Shown here: positions 35,149-45,071 of the stretch, piece after piece
Position numbering within the stretch: position 1 is the first letter of the stretch
Layout: each line of letters starts with the position of its first letter
The notes under the pieces: generated by a model
Database searches by the model: none
Told to the model about the DNA's origin: nothing
The model's input: the letters and a program-made list of their open reading frames with translations, nothing else
NCBI RefSeq assembly: GCF_023634025.1
Contig: NZ_JALJCW010000001.1
Location: 1,339,501-1,403,500, forward strand
Source of the DNA: Hanstruepera flava
GTDB lineage: Bacteria > Bacteroidota > Bacteroidia > Flavobacteriales > Flavobacteriaceae
Direction: 5' to 3'
DNA: 64,000 nucleotides
Made by a program: the position numbers and the translations under genes

Positions 35149-38100
35149 TTGGCAGAATTTAAAGACATATTACACAAACTTGAAGCCTTTGTAAAGCGGT
35201 ATTACACTAATGAGCTTATAAAAGGCGCTTTGTTATTTGTTGCCATTGGATTTACGTACTTTTTATTGACACTTTTTATTGAATATGTATTTTGGTTGAA
35301 TTCAACTTTAAGAACCATTTTGTTTTGGTTGTTTGTTGTGGTGGAATTAACCTTGTTTGTAAAATATATAGCTTTTCCTTTAGCCAAACTCTTTAAATTA
35401 AAACGAGGCATAGATTACAACCAAGCGGCACAGATTATTGGCATGCATTTTCCTGAAGTAAACGATAAACTTTTAAATGTTTTACAACTTAATCAGGATA
35501 ATGAGCAATCAGAGCTATTGGTGGCCAGTATTAATCAAAAATCAACTGAATTACAGCCCATACCCTTTAAGCTAGCTGTTAATTTTAAAGACAACACCAG
35601 ATACTTAAAGTATACAGCCATACCGGTTTTAATTTTATTGATTTCATATTTCTCTGGGAAAATAGATTGGTTCAGCGATAGTTATGAACGTGTTGTAAAT
35701 TACCAAACGGCCTACGAGCCCCCTGCGCCATTTCAGTTTTTTGTAGTAAACGAAAACTTAAATGCCACTGAAAACAAAGATTTTAAACTGATTGTAAAAA
35801 CAGCTGGGAATGTTGTTCCAGAAAACGCAAAAATTCAATACAACAATGAAGCATATTTCTTACAACAAACTGCACCAGGAGCATTTGAATATGTGTTTAC
35901 TAAACCAAAAAATGACATAGAGTTTAACTTATCAGCCAATACAGTAATCTCAAAACCTTATACACTTAAGGTTTCGGAAGTACCATCAATATTAGGTTTC
36001 GAAATGGTTTTAGATTATCCAAGCTATACTAAAAAAACAGACGAAACTTTAAAAGGCAACGGGAACGCAACGATTCCTCAAGGCACGCAAATTACGTGGC
36101 GTGTTAAAACAAAATCAACCAATATTGTTAATCTATATGCTAATGACACGGTTGTTTTTAATATGGATACAGAAAACGTTTACGAAACAACCAAGCGCGC
36201 TGCTTCGACATTTGATTACACCATTGCCACGAGCAATGATTTTGTTCAGGATTATGAACGCTTGAATTTTAATATCGATGTCATTAAAGATGATTTTCCA
36301 GAACTCAATGTGAAAATGGAATTGGATAGCCTAGACCAGCAAACCATGTATTTTTATGGTCAGGCCAGTGATGATTATGGATTACGCAAATTGCAACTTG
36401 TATATTATCCACTAAACAATGTAGAAAATATTAAAGTCGAAGCAATTCCTATAGCAAATGATAATATTGACGATTTCATCTCTACATTTCCCAACAATCT
36501 TAATTTAGAAGAAGGTATTAGTTACGAATTGTATTTTCAAGTATTCGACAATGATGCTATTAATAATTACAAGAGCACAAAAAGCAATATTTATACCTAT
36601 AGAAAGCTTACACAATCTGAAGAAGTAGAAAAACAGCTTCAACAACAAAATGAAACCATTCAGGATTTGAACGAATCTTTGAAGAAAATGGAAACCAGAG
36701 AAAAAGAATTAGAAGAGTTTTCTAAAACACAAAAAGAAAAATCAGAATTAAATTTTAATGATAAAAAGAAATTCGAAAACTTCTTAAAACGTCAAAAACA
36801 ACAGGAAGAGATGATGCAAAACTTCAACAAGAAGTTAAAAGAAAATTTAGAAGAATTTCAGAAAGAAAACCAAGAAGAAGACCAATTTAAGGAAGATTTA
36901 AAAGAGCGCCTGGAAGAAAACGAACAACAGCTTAAAGAAGACGAAAAATTACTGGAAGAGTTAGAAAAATTACAAGAAAAAATAAACAAAGAAGAGCTGA
37001 CAGAAAAGCTTGAAAAATTAGCCAAGCAAAACAAAAACCAGAAACGCAGTTTGGAACAGTTATTAGAGTTAACCAAACGCTACTATGTTGCTAAAAAGCT
37101 TGAAAAATTACAGCAAGAACTAGATAAATTAGCTGAAGAGCAAGAAGAGCTTTCTGAAGCATCAGATGAAAATAACACCAAGAAAGCCCAAGATTCATTA
37201 AACCAAAAGTTTGATGATTTTAAAGAGGAAATGGAACAACTTGAAAAAGACAATCAAGACCTTAAACAACCTTTAGATGTTCCTAGAGACGAAAAGCAAC
37301 AGGAGGCTATTGATAAAGACCAACAGGAAGCATCAGACGAGTTAGGAAATAAAGAAGAGAATCAAAAACAAGACAACGAAGAGAAAGCTAACGAGAATAG
37401 CAATAAAGCCAAGCAGAAACAAAAACAGGCTGCTCAAAAAATGAAACAAATGAGCCAACAGATGCAAATGGCAATGCAAATGGGAGGCGCAGAACAAATG
37501 CAGGAAGACATGGAAATGTTACGACAAATTTTGGACAATTTGGTGTTGTTTTCATTTGATCAGGAAGCTTTAATGAATCAGTTTAAGAGCATTGAGATTA
37601 ATCACAATAAGTATGCAAGTTATTTAGTTAAGCAGAGTAATTTAAAAGAGCATTTTTCACATATAGATGATAGTTTATTTGCTTTATCGTTGCGTCAGCC
37701 AAAAATTTCAGAAAAAATAAACAAAGAAATCTCCGACGTCTTTTTTAATATAGACAAATCATTGGACCAGTTTTCTGAAAACCGGATGTACCAAGGTATC
37801 GCCAATCAACAGTACACCATTACGGCAGCAAACAATTTAGCCGATTTTTTAAGTGAGATGCTAAATAATATGCAAATGCAAATGAGCGCTTCTGGTACAG
37901 GACAAGGAGGACAACCAGAGCCTGGATTGCCAGACATTATAATGAGTCAAGAAGAGCTTAATAAGCAAATGCAAGATGGCATGAAAAAAAGCCAAGAAGG
38001 GAAACCAAAAGATGGAGAAGTAGGCAAGGAAGGTGAAAAGGGTGAAAAAGAAGGACAGGAAGGCCCAGAGTCCCCAAATGGTGAAAACGGCAAACAAGGT

Positions 38101-38559
38101 GAGGGTGGTAAACAGCAAGGAGACGGAGAAGGTTCTGAAGAGTTAAACGGCGAGTTGTTTAAAATTTACCAACAACAACAACAGATTAGACAAGCGTTAG
38201 AAGACAAGTTAGCAAAAGAAGGCAAGAATGGGGTAGGGCAAAACTTAATCAAGCAAATGGAACAAATAGAATTGGATCTTCTTAATAAAGGCTTTACCAA
38301 CCAAACTTTGCAGCGAATGATGAACTTGCAGCATCAGTTGTTAAAGCTTGAGAATGCTACATTTCAACAAGGACAAGACAATAAACGTAAGTCCAAAACC
38401 AATAACGCAGATTTTGATAATAATACGAATAACAAAATACCAACCGCTAAAGAATATTTTAATACTACTGAAATATTAAATAGGCAGACCTTACCTTTGC
38501 AACCAGTTTATAAAAAGAAGGTGCAAGAATACTTTAAGGAAAGCGATGATAAGTTTTAA
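35149..38559 (+). CDS. DUF4175 membrane protein with long charged coiled coil
   Basis: 1136 residues. The only upstream start in frame after the stop at 35128 is the TTG at 35149, and the resulting N terminus (MAEFKDILHKLEAFVKRYYT) is family-typical, so a TTG start is accepted. Two membrane segments lie in residues 20-80 and a third near 155-170. Residues about 485-800 are a strongly predicted Glu/Lys/Gln coiled coil, and about 945-1000 form a Gly/Glu/Lys-rich low-complexity linker. It is probably an inner-membrane protein. It overlaps ybeY by 14 bases. Confidence 0.88.
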   Translation: MAEFKDILHKLEAFVKRYYTNELIKGALLFVAIGFTYFLLTLFIEYVFWLNSTLRTILFWLFVVVELTLFVKYIAFPLAKLFKLKRGIDYNQAAQIIGMHFPEVNDKLLNVLQLNQDNEQSELLVASINQKSTELQPIPFKLAVNFKDNTRYLKYTAIPVLILLISYFSGKIDWFSDSYERVVNYQTAYEPPAPFQFFVVNENLNATENKDFKLIVKTAGNVVPENAKIQYNNEAYFLQQTAPGAFEYVFTKPKNDIEFNLSANTVISKPYTLKVSEVPSILGFEMVLDYPSYTKKTDETLKGNGNATIPQGTQITWRVKTKSTNIVNLYANDTVVFNMDTENVYETTKRAASTFDYTIATSNDFVQDYERLNFNIDVIKDDFPELNVKMELDSLDQQTMYFYGQASDDYGLRKLQLVYYPLNNVENIKVEAIPIANDNIDDFISTFPNNLNLEEGISYELYFQVFDNDAINNYKSTKSNIYTYRKLTQSEEVEKQLQQQNETIQDLNESLKKMETREKELEEFSKTQKEKSELNFNDKKKFENFLKRQKQQEEMMQNFNKKLKENLEEFQKENQEEDQFKEDLKERLEENEQQLKEDEKLLEELEKLQEKINKEELTEKLEKLAKQNKNQKRSLEQLLELTKRYYVAKKLEKLQQELDKLAEEQEELSEASDENNTKKAQDSLNQKFDDFKEEMEQLEKDNQDLKQPLDVPRDEKQQEAIDKDQQEASDELGNKEENQKQDNEEKANENSNKAKQKQKQAAQKMKQMSQQMQMAMQMGGAEQMQEDMEMLRQILDNLVLFSFDQEALMNQFKSIEINHNKYASYLVKQSNLKEHFSHIDDSLFALSLRQPKISEKINKEISDVFFNIDKSLDQFSENRMYQGIANQQYTITAANNLADFLSEMLNNMQMQMSASGTGQGGQPEPGLPDIIMSQEELNKQMQDGMKKSQEGKPKDGEVGKEGEKGEKEGQEGPESPNGENGKQGEGGKQQGDGEGSEELNGELFKIYQQQQQIRQALEDKLAKEGKNGVGQNLIKQMEQIELDLLNKGFTNQTLQRMMNLQHQLLKLENATFQQGQDNKRKSKTNNADFDNNTNNKIPTAKEYFNTTEILNRQTLPLQPVYKKKVQEYFKESDDKF

Positions 38560-38965
38560 CTACGAAACCGATTTTGAATTAGACAATGAAAATCGCCTGT
38601 CTAATTGGATTGCAACTGTTATTGAAACAGAAGGGTTTAAGTACGAAGACATAAATTACATTTTTTGTAATGATGATTATTTGCATAAAATAAATGTCGA
38701 ATTTTTAAATCATGATACCTTAACTGATATTATTAGTTTTGATTATTCAGTAGGAAAAATATTACAAGGAGATATTTATATTTCAGTCGATCGTGTTAGG
38801 GACAATGCTATAGATTTTAAACAGCAATTTGATGACGAATTGTATCGCGTTATGGTTCATGGCGTACTGCACTATTGTGGGTATAAAGATAAATCTGAAG
38901 AAGAAGCAACCCAAATGAGAGACAAGGAAAACGAGTATTTAGAACTGTTAAAACAAATTGACTAA
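38546..38965 (+). CDS. ybeY: Endoribonuclease YbeY (rRNA maturation factor)
   Basis: 139 residues. The zinc-site motif reads MVHGVLHYCGYKDKSEEEA; the first two histidines of the usual HGxLHLxGYDH are present, while the third position is Asp, the form I remember from other Bacteroidota. YbeY takes part in 16S rRNA 3' maturation and ribosome quality control. It overlaps the DUF4175 gene and precedes mnmG. Confidence 0.9.
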   Translation: MISFNYETDFELDNENRLSNWIATVIETEGFKYEDINYIFCNDDYLHKINVEFLNHDTLTDIISFDYSVGKILQGDIYISVDRVRDNAIDFKQQFDDELYRVMVHGVLHYCGYKDKSEEEATQMRDKENEYLELLKQID

Positions 38966-38972
38966 TTCGTCG

Positions 38973-38980
38973 TATATTTG
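38973..38980 (+). promoter_or_regulatory. Candidate -7 element of the mnmG promoter
   Basis: TATATTTG matches TAnnTTTG. It lies seven bases after ybeY and about 70 bases before the mnmG ATG, with the parS sequence between them. No -33 box at standard spacing is seen. Confidence 0.45.
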
Positions 38981-39006
38981 CACCCTTAAATTAAAATGAA
39001 TGAAAT

Positions 39007-39022
39007 TGTTCCACGTGAAACA
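39007..39022 (+). promoter_or_regulatory. parS-like ParB-binding site, upstream of mnmG
   Basis: The 16-mer TGTTCCACGTGAAACA is the widely conserved bacterial parS sequence (imperfect palindrome with central CACGTG). It lies in the leader of mnmG. An identical copy in the opposite orientation lies after mnmG. Confidence 0.88.
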
Positions 39023-39051
39023 ATTTTACTAATGGTAATTAAACTTAAGTT

Positions 39052-40923
39052 ATGTTTAACGAGATTTATGATGTTGTTGTTGTTGGTGCTGGCCATGCGG
39101 GCAGTGAAGCTGCCGCTGCTGCTGCCAACATGGGAAGTAAAACTTTGTTAGTTACTATGAACCTGCAGAACATTGCGCAAATGTCTTGTAATCCTGCCAT
39201 GGGAGGAATAGCTAAAGGTCAAATAGTAAGGGAGATTGATGCGCTGGGCGGTTATAGCGGAATTGTAAGTGATACTTCCGCAATTCAATTTAAAATGCTA
39301 AACAAGTCTAAAGGACCTGCTATGTGGAGCCCTAGAGTTCAAAGTGACCGTATGCGTTTTGCTGAAGATTGGCGTTTGCTTTTGGAGAAGACTCCTAATT
39401 TAGATTTCTATCAAGAGATGGTTTCTGGTTTATTGATTGAGAATAATCGTGTAATAGGCGTAAAAACATCTCTAGGGATTGAGGTAAAAGCCAAGTCTGT
39501 TGTGTTAACTAATGGTACTTTTTTAAATGGCCTGATTCATATTGGAGATAAAAACTTTGGAGGCGGTAGAGCAGGAGAGCGTGCGGCAACAGGAATAACA
39601 GAACAACTGGTTAATCTTGGTTTTGATTCTGGACGAATGAAAACAGGAACACCACCACGTGTTGACGGCAGATCGTTGGATTATTCTAAAATGACCGAAC
39701 AACCAGGAGACGAAAACCCGCAAAAGTTTTCATATCTGGATATTACGAAACCGCTTACAGAACAGCGTTCCTGTTATATGACTTATACTAGTCCTGAAGT
39801 GCATGATTTGCTTCGAGAAGGATTTGAGCGCTCACCAATGTTTAATGGTAGAATTAAAAGTTTAGGGCCGCGTTATTGTCCATCAATCGAGGATAAGATT
39901 AATCGTTTTGCAGATAAGGATAGACATCAATTGTTTGTTGAACCAGAAGGTTGGAATACGGTTGAGGTTTATGTAAATGGCTTTTCTACATCCCTGCCAG
40001 AAGACGTACAGTTTAGAGCTTTGCGTTCGGTAGCTGGATTTGAAAACGTGAAATTTTTCAGGCCTGGATATGCTATTGAATATGATTATTTTCCCCCAAC
40101 TCAATTGCAGCATACATTAGAGACAAAATTGATTGAAGGATTATATTTTGCAGGTCAAATTAATGGCACAACTGGTTATGAAGAAGCGGCTTCTCAAGGT
40201 TTAATAGCTGGAATAAACGCGAGCTTAAAAGTACAGGAAAAAGACCCGTTTACCCTATCTAGAAGTGAGGCTTATATCGGTGTTTTGATTGATGATTTAA
40301 TTACAAAAGGCACAGAAGAACCTTACAGAATGTTTACTTCGCGCGCAGAATATAGAACGCTATTGCGTCAGGATAATGCTGATTTTAGATTAACACCAAA
40401 AGGCTATAACGTTGGATTGGCGTCAGAAAAACGTTTAAAACGCATGGAAGAAAAGCAGCAAGCTTCAGATGCCTTTGTTCAGTTTTTTAAAGACACGAGC
40501 GTCAAACCAGAAGAGATTAACCCGATATTAGAGGCTAATAATTCCTCGTTAATGAAGCAATCAGACAAGATGTTTAAGATATTTGCAAGGCCAAATATTA
40601 CGATAGGCGATATGCGTAGGGTGGAATCGGTTAATAATTATATAGTAGATCATAAATTAGATGACGAGGTTATCGAGCAAACAGAAATACAGGTTAAGTA
40701 TTCCGGTTATATTGAGAAGGAGAAAAACAATGCCGACAAACTTTCTAGGTTAGAGAATATAAAAATACCAAAGGATTTTGACTACTCAAAACTCAAATCA
40801 ATGAGCATGGAGGCCCGTGAAAAGTTAAGTAAAATTCAACCTGTAACCATATCACAGGCATCTCGAATTAGTGGTGTTTCTCCAAGTGATGTTTCTGTAC
40901 TTTTGGTCTATATGGGTCGTTAA
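39052..40923 (+). CDS. mnmG: tRNA uridine-34 modification enzyme MnmG (GidA)
   Basis: 623 residues, full length. The N-terminal FAD-binding motif VVVVGAGHAGSEAAAAAANM is unmistakable, followed by the family motifs MSCNPAMGGIAKGQIVREID and NGTTGYEEAASQGLIAGINA. With MnmE it makes 5-carboxymethylaminomethyluridine at the wobble position. The gene is flanked on both sides by identical inverted parS-like sequences. In many bacteria mnmG lies near the replication origin. Confidence 0.97.
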   Translation: MFNEIYDVVVVGAGHAGSEAAAAAANMGSKTLLVTMNLQNIAQMSCNPAMGGIAKGQIVREIDALGGYSGIVSDTSAIQFKMLNKSKGPAMWSPRVQSDRMRFAEDWRLLLEKTPNLDFYQEMVSGLLIENNRVIGVKTSLGIEVKAKSVVLTNGTFLNGLIHIGDKNFGGGRAGERAATGITEQLVNLGFDSGRMKTGTPPRVDGRSLDYSKMTEQPGDENPQKFSYLDITKPLTEQRSCYMTYTSPEVHDLLREGFERSPMFNGRIKSLGPRYCPSIEDKINRFADKDRHQLFVEPEGWNTVEVYVNGFSTSLPEDVQFRALRSVAGFENVKFFRPGYAIEYDYFPPTQLQHTLETKLIEGLYFAGQINGTTGYEEAASQGLIAGINASLKVQEKDPFTLSRSEAYIGVLIDDLITKGTEEPYRMFTSRAEYRTLLRQDNADFRLTPKGYNVGLASEKRLKRMEEKQQASDAFVQFFKDTSVKPEEINPILEANNSSLMKQSDKMFKIFARPNITIGDMRRVESVNNYIVDHKLDDEVIEQTEIQVKYSGYIEKEKNNADKLSRLENIKIPKDFDYSKLKSMSMEAREKLSKIQPVTISQASRISGVSPSDVSVLLVYMGR

Positions 40924-40939
40924 TGTTTCACGTGGAACA
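40924..40939 (-). promoter_or_regulatory. parS-like ParB-binding site, after mnmG (inverted copy)
   Basis: TGTTTCACGTGGAACA begins on the base after the mnmG stop codon; its reverse complement is exactly TGTTCCACGTGAAACA, identical to the site at 39007-39022. It sits before the methyltransferase start at 40949. Confidence 0.88.
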
Positions 40940-40948
40940 TCTCTATAA

Positions 40949-41797
40949 ATGAAAGAAAAAAACCGGTTTCTTAACGTAAAAGATTACTCCGTTACAGGAG
41001 AAGAGTTTCAGTTGTTTTACAATGCCGACCTTGATATGCTGGAGACACATCCGCAGCCTTTGGAAAATGAGCTGGGTAATTACTATAAAACAGAAGACTA
41101 TATATCGCACACAGATTCCAAACGCAACCTTATGGAATACATTTACCATACTGTTCGTCAGTTTACATTAAAACGTAAGGTAAAGCTGATAAGTAAATAC
41201 GCCAAAAACGAAAAAACCCTTTTAGATATTGGATGTGGCACAGGCGATTTTCTACAGACAGCAAAAAAAAATGGCTGGCAAATTACCGGAATCGAACCTA
41301 ATGGAGATGCAAGAGCTATTGCTAATTCAAAAACAGATAGCGCTGTAATGGATTCGCCATGTTTATTTGATCTAAAAAGCAGTCAGTATGATGTTATTAC
41401 ATTATGGCATGTATTGGAACACTTGCCAAATTTAGAAAAGTATACTGCTACGTTAAGCGGGTTGTTAAAACCTAACGGCACATTAATTATAGCAGTTCCT
41501 AATTTTAAAAGTTACGATGCAGCATACTATAAATCGTTTTGGGCAGCTTATGATGTACCTAGACATTTGTGGCATTTTTCAAAAACATCAATTTCAAAAT
41601 TATTTCAAAAAGCAGGTTTTTCAGTCACAGATATTAAACCTATGGTGTTCGATTCGTTTTATGTAAGCTTATTATCTGAAAAATATAAAACGGGATCGAT
41701 GAATCCATTACGAGCATTTTGGATTGGATTGTTGTCAAATATCAAAGCAAAATCTTCAAAAGAGTATTCATCGCACATTTACATCCTTAAAAAGTAA
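40949..41797 (+). CDS. Class I SAM-dependent methyltransferase
   Basis: 282 residues. The SAM-binding motif I is LLDIGCGTGDFLQTAKK (near residue 92), and TLWHVLEHLPNLEKY is the later motif of small-molecule methyltransferases. The N-terminal 65 residues have no zinc-finger cysteines. Substrate unknown. The start is 25 bases after mnmG, with only the parS site between, so it is probably cotranscribed with mnmG. Confidence 0.88.
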   Translation: MKEKNRFLNVKDYSVTGEEFQLFYNADLDMLETHPQPLENELGNYYKTEDYISHTDSKRNLMEYIYHTVRQFTLKRKVKLISKYAKNEKTLLDIGCGTGDFLQTAKKNGWQITGIEPNGDARAIANSKTDSAVMDSPCLFDLKSSQYDVITLWHVLEHLPNLEKYTATLSGLLKPNGTLIIAVPNFKSYDAAYYKSFWAAYDVPRHLWHFSKTSISKLFQKAGFSVTDIKPMVFDSFYVSLLSEKYKTGSMNPLRAFWIGLLSNIKAKSSKEYSSHIYILKK

Positions 41798-41994
41798 TTT
41801 TTTTGTTTTAAGAACATCTATTGCTTTTTTATTAATAGAACAACCAAAACCACAGAAGCATTTTTTAAACGCGCTTAAATTGCTTTATTTGAAGCGATAT
41901 TTCATAGCTAACACTTATTGTAAGTATCGAAAATAATAATTATTCCTTATAGTTAATTATTTCCTTACAAGAATTAGAAATACTAATTACTTTT

Positions 41995-42002
41995 CTACAT
42001 TT
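41995..42002 (+). promoter_or_regulatory. Candidate -7 promoter element for the OmpH-like gene
   Basis: TACATTTG matches TAnnTTTG, 23 bases before the ATG at 42026. Confidence 0.45.
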
Positions 42003-42025
42003 GCGCATCTAAATTTTTTTAAAAC

Positions 42026-42541
42026 ATGAAAAAAATAATATTAGTACTATTGGGTTTTGTTACTTTGACATCTTGTAATCAAGACAAGATAGTTTTTGTG
42101 AATAATAGTTATGTTATTAATGAATATCAAGAAAGAAAAGATATTGAAGCTAAATACAAAATAAAAGTTGAGGCTTATAATAAGAAACGCGATAGTATTG
42201 GTCAAGCCTTGCAATTGGAATACCAGTCATTTCAGTTAAAGTCTAAATCTCTACCAGAAAAAGACGCTCAAGCAGAATACCAAATGTTGTTACAAAAACA
42301 ACAAATGTACCAACAGCAATTTCAAATGGAAGAACAGCAAATTGCTAAAGAAAGTCAAACAGAAATAGATTCATTAATTTCAAAGGTAAAAACATTTATT
42401 AAAAAGCATGGTAAGGAAAATAACTATACTTATGTGCTAGGAACCAGCGATGCTGCATCAAGTGTTTTATATGGAAAAGAAGAAAATGATATATCTGAAA
42501 CGATATTAAAAGCCTTAAACGAAAATTATAAAAAAGATTAA
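42026..42541 (+). CDS. OmpH/Skp-family periplasmic chaperone-like lipoprotein
   Basis: 171 residues. The signal MKKIILVLLGFVTLTSC ends at a lipobox (Cys17). The mature part has the OmpH start IVFVNNSYVINEYQERKD and then a long Gln/Lys/Glu-rich helical hairpin (about residues 40-125), ending in a beta region (YTYVLGTSDAASSVLY). Skp-like proteins bind unfolded outer-membrane proteins in the periplasm. A lipoprotein form is unusual for E. coli but seen in Bacteroidota. Terminated by a hairpin shared with holB. Confidence 0.85.
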   Translation: MKKIILVLLGFVTLTSCNQDKIVFVNNSYVINEYQERKDIEAKYKIKVEAYNKKRDSIGQALQLEYQSFQLKSKSLPEKDAQAEYQMLLQKQQMYQQQFQMEEQQIAKESQTEIDSLISKVKTFIKKHGKENNYTYVLGTSDAASSVLYGKEENDISETILKALNENYKKD

Positions 42542-42560
42542 AAAAACAACATAATATATT

Positions 42561-42588
42561 GAAAGCCAGTCTTTTAACTGGCTTTTTT
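42561..42588. terminator. Bidirectional terminator between OmpH-like gene and holB
   Basis: AAAGCCAGT and ACTGGCTTT form a stem around TTTTA with T-rich flanks. It overlaps the holB stop codon region at 42574. Confidence 0.8.
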
Positions 42589-43728
42589 ATGTAGTAATCG
42601 AGTAAGTTTTATAGATAAATCTGTAAGGATAATTTTTGAATTACCATTACGTTCAATGTGATAAATGGCGTCTTGTAATTCGTCTGAAATTTCAATAATG
42701 TTGTTGCCATGGACAAAAGGTGCAAACTTTTCCAATTTAAAGTTTGCAGATTTAGGCTCCATAAAAACCAACTCGTCTGTCTTGTAATTCATTAATAAGG
42801 CCTGCCTAAAAAAGTTGAGACAAAATTGTAAGAACTGTTTTTGCGTTTCACGACCAGTTTTGGCAATATCTTCACTCCAGGAAATTAAATCGTGAATGGC
42901 ATTTTTGTTGCCTCTTGCTTTAAATGCACTTCTAATCCAATACACAAACCATTCTTCAAACTGGGTGTCTTCAGTATCTTGGTAAACCAGATCGCTAGCC
43001 TTATTAAAATTTCCATTGGCTTGATGGGCTATTTTACCTGCTACATCCTCTGCAATAGAATACTTATTTATTAATCCTTGCTTAATGATTTCCTCTGAAA
43101 GTGGAGGAAAATGTAAAACTTGGCAACGTGACTTAATGGTGTTAATTATTTGTTCCTCGTCTTCAGTAATAAGAATAAAAACAGTTTGTTTGGGCGGCTC
43201 TTCAATTAACTTTAAAAGTTTATTGGCAGCTTGCGTGTTAATCTTTTCGGCCATCCAAATAATCATAACCTTGTAACCGCCTTCATAAGATTTTAGCGAG
43301 AGAGATTTAACAATGTCCTGAGCCTCATCAACACCTATTTGACCTTGCTTTTTTTCAATGCCAATTTTTTTATACCAATCAAATAAATTACCATAAGGTT
43401 GCTCATCGATGAGCTCTCGCCATTCAGCTAAAAAATGACTGGAAACAGGGTGGCTTTTTATAACACCATTAGTGGCTACAGGAAAAGCAAAATGTAAGTC
43501 GGGATGCGATAGATTATTGAATTTTAAATTACAGGATTCGTTGCCACCAGTATTTTCATTTTCGGTATTCTTACATAATAAGTATTGCGCATAGGCAATA
43601 GCCATTGGTAGAGTTCCGCAACCTTCAGGACCCACAAACAATTGTGCATGAGCAATACGACCATTATTCACGCTTTGTGTAAGATGTGCTTTTATATGTT
43701 CTTGTCCTAAAATCTCACTAAATAACAT
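42574..43728 (-). CDS. holB: DNA polymerase III subunit delta-prime-like ATPase
   Basis: 384 residues. Clamp-loader AAA+ fold: GPEGCGTLPMAIAYAQYLLC in the Walker A position (the Lys/Thr of a working P-loop is replaced by Thr, as in delta-prime subunits), VMIIWMAEKINTQAANKLLK for sensor/Walker B, and the EEPPKQTVFILIT segment with the following SRC motif (IKSRCQVLHF). It should act in the replicative clamp loader. It converges on the OmpH-like gene and is divergent from pgk. Confidence 0.9.
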   Translation of the reverse strand: MLFSEILGQEHIKAHLTQSVNNGRIAHAQLFVGPEGCGTLPMAIAYAQYLLCKNTENENTGGNESCNLKFNNLSHPDLHFAFPVATNGVIKSHPVSSHFLAEWRELIDEQPYGNLFDWYKKIGIEKKQGQIGVDEAQDIVKSLSLKSYEGGYKVMIIWMAEKINTQAANKLLKLIEEPPKQTVFILITEDEEQIINTIKSRCQVLHFPPLSEEIIKQGLINKYSIAEDVAGKIAHQANGNFNKASDLVYQDTEDTQFEEWFVYWIRSAFKARGNKNAIHDLISWSEDIAKTGRETQKQFLQFCLNFFRQALLMNYKTDELVFMEPKSANFKLEKFAPFVHGNNIIEISDELQDAIYHIERNGNSKIILTDLSIKLTRLLHKKAS

Positions 43729-43775
43729 GGGGTAAAGATAACAGATTTACTACTGTTTTTCTGAAATGAAAAAAT

Positions 43776-43783
43776 TATATTTG
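43776..43783 (+). promoter_or_regulatory. Candidate -7 element of the pgk promoter
   Basis: TATATTTG matches TAnnTTTG, 20 bases before the pgk ATG. Confidence 0.5.
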
Positions 43784-43803
43784 TCAATCTAATTAATTAC
43801 ATC

Positions 43804-44991
43804 ATGAAAACCCTAAACGACTTTAATTTTGAAAATAAAAAAGCCCTTATTCGAGTAGATTTTAATGTGCCATTAAATGAAGAATTTAATGTAACCGATG
43901 CTACACGAATTAAATCTGCAAAACCAACAATTATTAAGGTTTTGGAAGATGGTGGAAGTTGCATTTTAATGTCGCATTTAGGACGTCCAAAAGGGCGAGA
44001 AGATAAATATTCGCTAAAACACATTGTAGATACTGCTAAAGACATTTTGGGTGTCGAAATTAAATTTGCTGAAGATTGCATAGGGGAAAAAGCGAGAGAA
44101 GCAGCTTATAGTTTACAACCTGGTGAGATTCTATTGTTGGAAAACCTTCGTTTTCATGAAGAGGAAACTAAAGGCGATGAAGCATTTGCCAAGCAACTTT
44201 CAGAATTGGGAGATATTTATGTTAATGATGCTTTTGGTACAGCGCACAGAGCACATGCTTCAACAACTATTATAGCACAATTTTTTCCAGATAAAAAATG
44301 TTTTGGATACTTGTTGCAACAGGAGATAGAAAGTATCAAGAAAGTTATGGAAACAGGAGAAAAACCTGTATGTGCTGTTTTGGGTGGCGCCAAAGTATCT
44401 TCTAAAATCACTATTATTGACAACATACTCGATAAAATAGACCATTTAATAATTGGAGGAGGAATGACCTTCACGTTTATTAAGGCGAAAGGTGGATTAA
44501 TAGGAAATTCTTTAGTTGAAGAAGATAAGCTGGATCTAGCAAACTCAATTTTAGAAAAAGCTAAAGCGAAAAGTGTAAAAGTACATTTACCTGTCGATGC
44601 CATTATTGCCAATGGATTTAGTAATGATGCTAAAACTAACACATGCCCAGTGAACCAAATTCCTGATGGGTGGATGGGTCTTGATGTTGGGCCAAATACA
44701 GAAGCTCTGTTTGCAGATGTAATACGCGATTCTAAAACTATTTTATGGAACGGGCCTTTAGGTGTTTTTGAAATGCCAAATTTTGCAAAAGGTACTATTG
44801 CTTTAGGCTATGCAATTGCTGAAGCAACAGAAAACGGTGCTTTTTCATTAGTAGGAGGAGGCGATTCGGTCGCGGCTGTTAAGCAATTTGATTTTGAAGA
44901 TAAGGTAAGCTATGTAAGTACTGGTGGTGGAGCCATGTTAGAAAGCCTTGAGGGTAAGATCTTACCAGGAATTGCAGCCATTTTAGAATAA
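43804..44991 (+). CDS. pgk: Phosphoglycerate kinase
   Basis: 395 residues, full length. The N-terminal signature [28 protein letters not shown], and the C-terminal nucleotide-binding motif [11 protein letters not shown] with [11 protein letters not shown] are present. It transfers phosphate from 1,3-bisphosphoglycerate to ADP in glycolysis. No other glycolytic gene is adjacent. An upstream promoter element suggests an independent transcript. Confidence 0.98.
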   Translation: MKTLNDFNFENKKALIRVDFNVPLNEEFNVTDATRIKSAKPTIIKVLEDGGSCILMSHLGRPKGREDKYSLKHIVDTAKDILGVEIKFAEDCIGEKAREAAYSLQPGEILLLENLRFHEEETKGDEAFAKQLSELGDIYVNDAFGTAHRAHASTTIIAQFFPDKKCFGYLLQQEIESIKKVMETGEKPVCAVLGGAKVSSKITIIDNILDKIDHLIIGGGMTFTFIKAKGGLIGNSLVEEDKLDLANSILEKAKAKSVKVHLPVDAIIANGFSNDAKTNTCPVNQIPDGWMGLDVGPNTEALFADVIRDSKTILWNGPLGVFEMPNFAKGTIALGYAIAEATENGAFSLVGGGDSVAAVKQFDFEDKVSYVSTGGGAMLESLEGKILPGIAAILE

Positions 44992-45071
44992 TTTAGTATA
45001 TTTCGTTCAGCCTCAATGTTTAAGCCATACACAATGTTAGGTTTATAAGAAATTTAAAGCATTAACGTTTT

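Noticed and set aside
36858-38118. Ser/Phe-rich reading frames on the - strand opposite the DUF4175 gene
   Set aside because: They are mirror images of Glu/Lys/Gln-rich codons in the coiled coil and linker, with no signal or family match.
38846-38890. Missing third zinc-ligand His in YbeY as a defect
   Set aside because: The HGVLHYCGYKDK form is, as far as I recall, the usual one in this phylum.
41724-41936. 70-residue reading frame after the methyltransferase gene
   Set aside because: It overlaps the methyltransferase in another frame, has no coding character and no recognisable family.
42574-43728. Loss of the P-loop lysine in holB as a sign of inactivation
   Set aside because: Delta-prime subunits of clamp loaders normally lack a working P-loop, so this is expected.
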